A stretch of 64,000 bases of DNA, taken from positions 62,001 through 126,000 of the forward strand of contig CAWIZY010000018.1 in the NCBI GenBank assembly GCA_963840725.1. The letters are read 5' to 3'. Of the stretch, positions 59,475 to 64,000 are shown one piece after another (the stretch's first letter is position 1; every line of letters begins with the position of its first letter). The translations under genes were made by a program, and so were the position numbers. This stretch comes from CAVWDU01 sp963840725 (GTDB lineage: Bacteria; Pseudomonadota; Gammaproteobacteria; Pseudomonadales; Halieaceae). The notes beneath the pieces were generated by a model. It was not told the origin of the DNA and ran no database searches. It saw nothing but the letters and a program-made list of their open reading frames with translations.

Positions 59475-59553
59475 ATGTTTGCAGGCCTCGTGGAGGGCTA
59501 CCTCAACCTGCGGATCCATAAACGGGTCAAGATTCATAATAAGGAGCACGAAG

Positions 59554-61227
59554 ATGGCTGGTGATACCTCAAAACTGATGCTGGAAGCTGTTTACGAGTG
59601 GGAGAAGAATGATCCCGATCGAATCTATCTGACCCAGCCCGTCGGGGGCGGCGAGGTCAAGGAGTATACCTGGGGGCAGACCGTCGATAATGCCCGCCGC
59701 ATGGCGGCCCACTTGCGTTCACTGGAATTGCCTGCCAATAGCAATATCGCGCTTATTTCGAAAAATTGCGCCCATTTTGTGATGTGTGATCTGGCTATCT
59801 GGATGGCCGGGCACGCCACGGTTGCGCTCTACCCCACCCTCAACACAGAGAGCGTTGAGTACATTCTCGATCACTCTGATTCGAAGCTTGTATTTATCGG
59901 CAAACTCGATGACTGGGACGATATAAAAGCGGGAATACCCGGGGACATGCCAAAAATTGCACTGCCACTGTCACCCGATACGGGTTACGAACAATGGGAT
60001 GATATCGTCGAGCGCAGCGAGCCCATAAGCGACAATCCGACCCGCAAAGCAGACGAGTTGTGTCTGATCTGCTACACCTCGGGCAGTACCGGCCGCCCCA
60101 AGGGGGTGATGCATTCCTTCGCATCGGCATCGGTCCCTGCGCAGCACTTCGGCGACGAGCTGGGAATTACCAAAGACGACAGAATCCTCTCTTACCTCCC
60201 GCTGGCCCATGTGATGGAGCGAGCCACCGTGGAGTTCGCCTCGTTCTATACGGGCAGCCACATCTATTTTTCCGACAGTCTCAAAACCTTTGTGCAAGAT
60301 CTGCAGCGCGCTCGGCCCACGGTGTTTATTTCGGTGCCCCGGCTGTGGCTGAAGTTCCAGATGGGTGTCTTGCAAAAATTCCCCCAGAAAAAACTGGATA
60401 CCCTGCTCAAGATTCCGGTGGTCAAGTCCATGGTCAGCAAAAAAGTGCGTGAGGGTTTGGGCCTCGGGGATGCGCGTATCGTCGGCAGCGGTTCAGCGCC
60501 GCTGCCGGCCGACCTGATCGACTGGTATGACAAGATCGGATTGCCCATTATTGAAGGCTATGGCATGAGTGAAGACTTCGCTTATTCGCACATGTCGACT
60601 CCGGAGAAGCGCAAGCCAGGTTATGTGGGCGTGGCATGGAAAAATGTTGAAACCCGGGTCAGTGAAGAGGGTGAAATACAGCTCAAGTCCCCCGGCAATA
60701 TGGTGGGATATTACAAGGAGCCGGAAAAAACCGCAGAGTGCTACACCGAGGATGGCTTTTTCAAAACTGGTGATCGGGGGGAATATTCCCCCGAGGGCTT
60801 GTTGCGCATCACCGGGCGCAGTAAGGAGTTGTTCAAAACCAGTAAGGGGAAATACGTGGCGCCGGTGCCCATCGAAAATCTGCTCAATTCAGGTGCCGGT
60901 ATCGAGTTGTCCTGCGTGTCGGGTCTGGGTCGGCCCGCCTGCTTCGCGGTAGTGCAGTTGGGTGAGGATTTGCGAGCCAAGCTTTCCGACCCCGCCGTGC
61001 GCGAGTCTGTCACCCGCGATCTGGAGGACCTGCTTGAGCAGGTCAATGGCAAGGTGGAGGAATTTGAGCGCCTGCAGTTTATCGCCGTCGCTAAAGACGA
61101 ATGGCAGACAGCGAACAATTTTCTGACGCCAACTCTGAAAATCAAGCGGGATATTATTGAAGCAACCTACGTGCCTCTATTGGATGAGTGGTATGGATCC
61201 GGCCAGAAGGTGGTTTGGCAGGAGTAA
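59554..61227 (+). CDS. long-chain acyl-CoA synthetase-like ligase
   Basis: A 557-residue AMP-binding enzyme of the long-chain (eukaryote-type) acyl-CoA synthetase group. The P-loop CYTSGSTGRPKGVMHSF is near residues 172-188, followed by LPLAHVMERATVE, EGYGMSEDFAYSH, FFKTGDRGEYSPEGLLRITGRSKELFKTSKGKYVAP and the C-terminal NNFLTPTLKIKRD. It should activate fatty acids for beta-oxidation. AAGGAG lies 7 bases before ATG 59554, so the open frame back to 59470 is not used. Divergent pairing with the CYP153-like P450 suggests a path from alkanes or fatty acids to acyl-CoA. Confidence 0.93.
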   Translation: MAGDTSKLMLEAVYEWEKNDPDRIYLTQPVGGGEVKEYTWGQTVDNARRMAAHLRSLELPANSNIALISKNCAHFVMCDLAIWMAGHATVALYPTLNTESVEYILDHSDSKLVFIGKLDDWDDIKAGIPGDMPKIALPLSPDTGYEQWDDIVERSEPISDNPTRKADELCLICYTSGSTGRPKGVMHSFASASVPAQHFGDELGITKDDRILSYLPLAHVMERATVEFASFYTGSHIYFSDSLKTFVQDLQRARPTVFISVPRLWLKFQMGVLQKFPQKKLDTLLKIPVVKSMVSKKVREGLGLGDARIVGSGSAPLPADLIDWYDKIGLPIIEGYGMSEDFAYSHMSTPEKRKPGYVGVAWKNVETRVSEEGEIQLKSPGNMVGYYKEPEKTAECYTEDGFFKTGDRGEYSPEGLLRITGRSKELFKTSKGKYVAPVPIENLLNSGAGIELSCVSGLGRPACFAVVQLGEDLRAKLSDPAVRESVTRDLEDLLEQVNGKVEEFERLQFIAVAKDEWQTANNFLTPTLKIKRDIIEATYVPLLDEWYGSGQKVVWQE

Positions 61228-61321
61228 GGGTGGTGTAGCAGGAGTCAAAACAAAAGGATTGGGGGACAACGCCGGGTGCCCCTCAATTCCTGCCAGATTT
61301 GACTTGATCAGAGGTAAATGA

Positions 61322-62277
61322 TCAGAAGTGAATGATGAGCCCCACGATGGGGCCGAACTCGTCCATATCCCAGCTATAGGGGTCGGAAGAACTGCCGTTA
61401 TCGTAGTCCTGAACCAGATAGCGGTAGCCGAATTCCAGTGCACCCCAGTCATTGAATTGCCAGTCAACCCGCACCTCCGCCATCCACATTTCGTTGGATT
61501 CACCCCCACTGCCGTAACCGTAATCAAAGCGTCCACGCAGACGCCAGTTCTCACCCAGTCGGGTAGCCATGCGCGCACCGACAAACGGTTGCCACCAGTC
61601 GTCTGCGATGTTGGTTTTGCGGTTTTCGGGCTGAACTTCGCCGATTGGGGGCGGCAAGGTTGCCGTGATGTTTCTCAGCCTGAGCTCAAGATCATAGTCG
61701 TAATAGCGGACTCCCCCGTGTAGTGTAATGTCCAGGTTTTCACCGTCCATGACCTTATAGCCCGCACCAATTTCAAACATGTGTTGTGGGTCGGTTGCGT
61801 CGAACTCTCCCTGCACCCGGGCCGGAATGGTGGGGGTAAGGGGCCGCCACCGGTTGGAATATCCAATGTCACATCCAGATCATCGTCATCGACACCTATT
61901 TTGGTGTACTCGTAGGCGGCGAAGCCCAGCCAGCGGCCGTAGGTCGCCTCAAATGAGACCATGCCGGCCATTTCAAGCATATCCAGTAAGTCATCTTTGA
62001 AATTCAGGTCCACATCGCGACCACTGCTCTGGCCTTCAATGCTTTTAGCCCAGCCGTACAGTGTCAGTTCATATTGCCAGCCGTCTACCAGCTCGTCGCC
62101 GGTCACGATGACGGGCATAGGGTCACCCTCCGCGACGACAACAGCGTTACCCTCGTCTGTTACAACAACGGTCCCCTGTGACGGGTCCTGTGCGGCAGCC
62201 AGAGTTGGCAGCAGCAGAGCCACCGCAGTGGCTAGTAGTGAGCGATTGAAGCCTGGATAACAGATCTGTTTTCTCAT
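61322..62277 (-). pseudogene. outer-membrane beta-barrel protein, frameshifted
   Basis: Two overlapping minus-strand frames make one protein. The first (from 62277) has a signal peptide (LLATAVALLLPTLAAAQDPS) and strands such as YGRWLGFAAYEYTKIGVDDDD up to DIPTGGGPL. The second carries on as TPTIPARVQGEFDATDP and ends in WDMDEFGPIVGLIIHF, a typical barrel ending in Phe. A one-base change in the G runs at 61832-61836 or 61840-61843 (plus strand) joins them into about 315 residues. Whether this is a real lesion, phase switching or a sequence error cannot be told here. The family looks like a porin-type protein of unknown cargo. Confidence 0.8.
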
Positions 62278-62304
62278 GTTACTCTCCCCGATAATTAGTG
62301 TTGC

Positions 62305-62880
62305 CTACTTGCCCAACATGCCGGACTTCAGTTTCTTGTGCGCCGGTTTGTCGCCGAGCCAAATACCGAAAACAGCTTGTTTGAATTCGAGGCCGCCCTG
62401 GACCGTACCTTTGAAGGCGCCGTTCTTGTAAATATCTACCCCTTTTGCAGGTATGTTCACGATGTCGAAGATGTCGCCCACGGCTATTGGCTCCCTGAAG
62501 ACAGCGACGAATTCGTCGATGGGTTTGGCTAGCGCCGTCATGTTGCCACCGGTGGTGTTCTTGAAACCGTCCATGGTGGCCTCTTCCATCGCCTCGCTGG
62601 TAATCATCCCGGACACCATGTGTAACTTGATGGCCATGGGTTCGTTGGCGGCGATGATCGCCTCGGACTTGCGGCTCTTGGCAGTCAGGTAGAGTCCGCC
62701 CACGTATATATCCATCATAAACTTGGTGCGTATGCCGGCACCGTTCAGGGTCAACTGGGTGTCACCCGCTTGCATGGTATCGGGCATCGACACCCCGGCG
62801 ATTTTCTTCGCGTGCGCTGGCAGCGCAGTAGCCAGAACCAGACACAGTGTTCCCAGCAGCGTTGTTTGCAGGAATCGCAT
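62305..62880 (-). CDS. exported chalcone-isomerase-like domain protein
   Basis: A 191-residue protein with a signal peptide (MRFLQTTLLGTLCLVLATALPAHA) and a chalcone isomerase-like fold marked by LNGAGIRTKFMMDIYVGGLYLT and FGIWLGDKPAHKKLKSGMLG. Bacterial members are periplasmic, lack a known enzyme activity and may bind lipids or heme. ATG 62880 was chosen as it starts the signal; the frame is open to 62958. It lies 27 bases upstream of the frameshifted barrel gene, on the same strand, so the two are probably one transcript. Confidence 0.88.
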   Translation of the reverse strand: MRFLQTTLLGTLCLVLATALPAHAKKIAGVSMPDTMQAGDTQLTLNGAGIRTKFMMDIYVGGLYLTAKSRKSEAIIAANEPMAIKLHMVSGMITSEAMEEATMDGFKNTTGGNMTALAKPIDEFVAVFREPIAVGDIFDIVNIPAKGVDIYKNGAFKGTVQGGLEFKQAVFGIWLGDKPAHKKLKSGMLGK

Positions 62881-62979
62881 GGCACAATCTCTTATTATTG
62901 AAGGGTATAGACTAACCCCAAGTATGGCCGAAAACGGGCGTATTTCCAATACGTGCATCGGACTTGGGTACAGGGTAGG

Positions 62980-63780
62980 TCAGCGGTCTTTCCGGGCTCG
63001 ATGTTTGCGTGCTACCTCATAAGCCGCCTGGATTTCCTGGGACTTCTCGGTGGCGAGTTTCAACATCGAATCAGGAACTCCCTTGGCGATGAGTTTGTCC
63101 GGATGATGTTGACTCATCAGTTTGCGGTAGGCGCGTTTTAGCTCCTGGTCACTGCATTGACTGTTCACTCCTAGCGCCAGATAGGCCTCATCGACTTCGT
63201 TAAGCAGCGACTGGCCCGATGGATGTCCGCTGTGGAAGCGGTCCTGTGCCTGCATCATTCGCAATAGCTGGGCTAATTGTGCGGCACTGAAACCCATCAA
63301 CTCGGCGATTCGTTGCAGTGCGATGGATTCTGACTGCTCGAGCTGATGATTGTCCGCAAGCGCCAGAGAAATCAGAAACGACAACAGGGTTTGCTGTAAT
63401 TGTCGCTGCGAGCCGCAGACCTGATTAAAAGCCGTCAAGGTAGCCTCAAGCTGAAAGTCCGCCGCTGCGCCGCGCCTGAAAAGGCCGATGGCCTGCTCGC
63501 GCAGTGCGTGATCAAGCCGCATCTGGCCGATGATCGATTCAGTGTGATCGATTTCCTGCTGCGAAATGCGTCCGTCCGCTTTGGCTAAATGGCCCAGCAG
63601 CAGAAACGTGGTTTCAAAAAAGCTGCGCTGGATGCGCGCGATGTTCTCGGGGCTATTGAGCAGAAAGGTTTTTTTAAGGCCCTTATCGAAGCTGTGCCCA
63701 ATGATGAGCCCGATGATCAATCCTACCCAACCACCGGCGACAAGCCCGATCAGGCCCGCAATGAGCTTGCCAAATATCAT
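62980..63780 (-). CDS. djlA: DjlA-type membrane-anchored J-domain co-chaperone
   Basis: DjlA is a membrane-bound partner of DnaK. The 266-residue protein has an N-terminal glycine-rich transmembrane segment (MIFGKLIAGLIGLVAGGWVGLIIGLIIGHSF), a central TerB-like domain (about 55-160, LAKADGRISQQEIDHTESII) and a C-terminal J domain with the HPD triad in MSQHHPDKLIAKG. The overall order and length are those of E. coli DjlA. It is the first gene of a leftward group with the chalcone-isomerase-like gene about 100 bases downstream. Confidence 0.94.
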   Translation of the reverse strand: MIFGKLIAGLIGLVAGGWVGLIIGLIIGHSFDKGLKKTFLLNSPENIARIQRSFFETTFLLLGHLAKADGRISQQEIDHTESIIGQMRLDHALREQAIGLFRRGAAADFQLEATLTAFNQVCGSQRQLQQTLLSFLISLALADNHQLEQSESIALQRIAELMGFSAAQLAQLLRMMQAQDRFHSGHPSGQSLLNEVDEAYLALGVNSQCSDQELKRAYRKLMSQHHPDKLIAKGVPDSMLKLATEKSQEIQAAYEVARKHRARKDR

Positions 63781-63814
63781 AGCGGACGGCGGTAGCTAGG
63801 CAGCGTCAACGGGT

Positions 63815-64000
63815 TCACGGTGCATATGCCTGAGGTTCAAGGTCGCGGCTTACCCGTATCGTGTTCAGCTCCGCGTCCGTCTCGTCGCCGTCAACGGTCT
63901 CAAATCCAAGATGGCTGGCAAGCCCCAGCATCGCGGCGTTTTCTCGCAGTACAACACCCTCCAGTTTGCGGAAGCCCGCTACCGCTGCAGAGAGAATAAT
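63815..64000 (-). CDS. C-terminal end of a GNAT-like acyltransferase, cut by window edge
   Basis: The minus strand from 64000 to the stop at 63815-63817 encodes 61 residues of a longer protein. It contains AGFRKLEGVVLRENAAMLG and LASHLGFETVDGD, the usual C-terminal motif of GNAT acetyltransferases (leaving the CoA site and the LGF strand). It could be a lone acetyltransferase or the C-terminal GNAT domain of a Pat-type protein acetyltransferase. The start lies outside the window. Confidence 0.68.
   Translation of the reverse strand: MILSAAVAGFRKLEGVVLRENAAMLGLASHLGFETVDGDETDAELNTIRVSRDLEPQAYAP

Larger units (their letters stand above)
59154..59553. other. 400-base divergent intergenic region
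   Basis: The space between the CYP153-like and ligase genes carries the direct repeats at 59421-59451 and the promoter-like site at 59447-59474. The rest, toward the P450 gene, shows no gene or clear structure. Confidence 0.6.

Overview
The window looks like chromosomal DNA of a free-living, GC-rich gammaproteobacterium that breaks down aromatic and lipid compounds. My best guess is a marine group such as Halieaceae/OM60 or a relative. This rests on gene content only: a complete phenylacetate (paa) pathway under a PaaX repressor, TonB-dependent receptors, a CYP153 alkane-type P450 with an acyl-CoA ligase, minCDE, and a sigma-32/ROSE-type small heat-shock gene. I see no rRNA, tRNA, CRISPR array, phage or insertion sequence.

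Layout. 1-3.9 kb: housekeeping and stress genes (beta-CASP nuclease, CadD-like membrane protein, exported MsrA, a tiny ORF with a five-fold LEF repeat, AlkB-like dioxygenase). 3.9-28.2 kb: a phenylacetate region. PaaX and an AbgT-type transporter run leftwards. PaaK, a TonB receptor and a lipoprotein penicillin-acylase-family hydrolase run rightwards. An exported amidase and a FadB/FadJ-like fusion run leftwards. Then comes one long rightward operon: paaZ-G-I-J-A-B-C-D-E, a ferric-reductase-like cytochrome b, a tetraheme cytochrome c, a DUF485 protein and an ActP/PaaL-like symporter. The paaK and paaZ promoters share an identically spaced motif (TTGCT-N10-ATTATGTA-N2-ATA). I infer a salvage route in which outside phenylacetyl-amides are imported, hydrolysed to phenylacetate and burned to acetyl-CoA and succinyl-CoA.

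28.2-32.5 kb: AraC regulator, acyl-CoA ligase, NDH-2-like oxidoreductase and a CPXCG protein. 32.5-36.8 kb: a rearranged stretch with a large secreted reprolysin-like protease, a fragment of a carotenoid oxygenase gene, a histidine kinase that has lost its histidine box, and its response regulator. 36.8-45.8 kb: a PrnB-like (DUF1864) protein, an MFS transporter divergent from a LuxR regulator, an SDR/AGXT2L-type phospho-lyase/APH kinase operon that looks like amino-alcohol catabolism, and a second TonB receptor.

46-51 kb: a DUF2914 protein coupled to minC, then minD, minE, a saccharopine-dehydrogenase-like protein, a small zinc-ribbon protein and a secreted protein. 51.3-52 kb: an Hsp20 gene with a consensus sigma-32 promoter, a ROSE-like leader and a strong terminator. 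52-57.7 kb: secreted alkaline phosphatase-type enzyme, a GluR0-like channel with no potassium filter, and a large exported repeat protein. 57.9-61.2 kb: a divergent CYP153/acyl-CoA ligase pair. 61.3-64 kb: a frameshifted outer-membrane protein gene, a chalcone-isomerase-like protein, DjlA and the end of a GNAT-like gene cut by the window edge.
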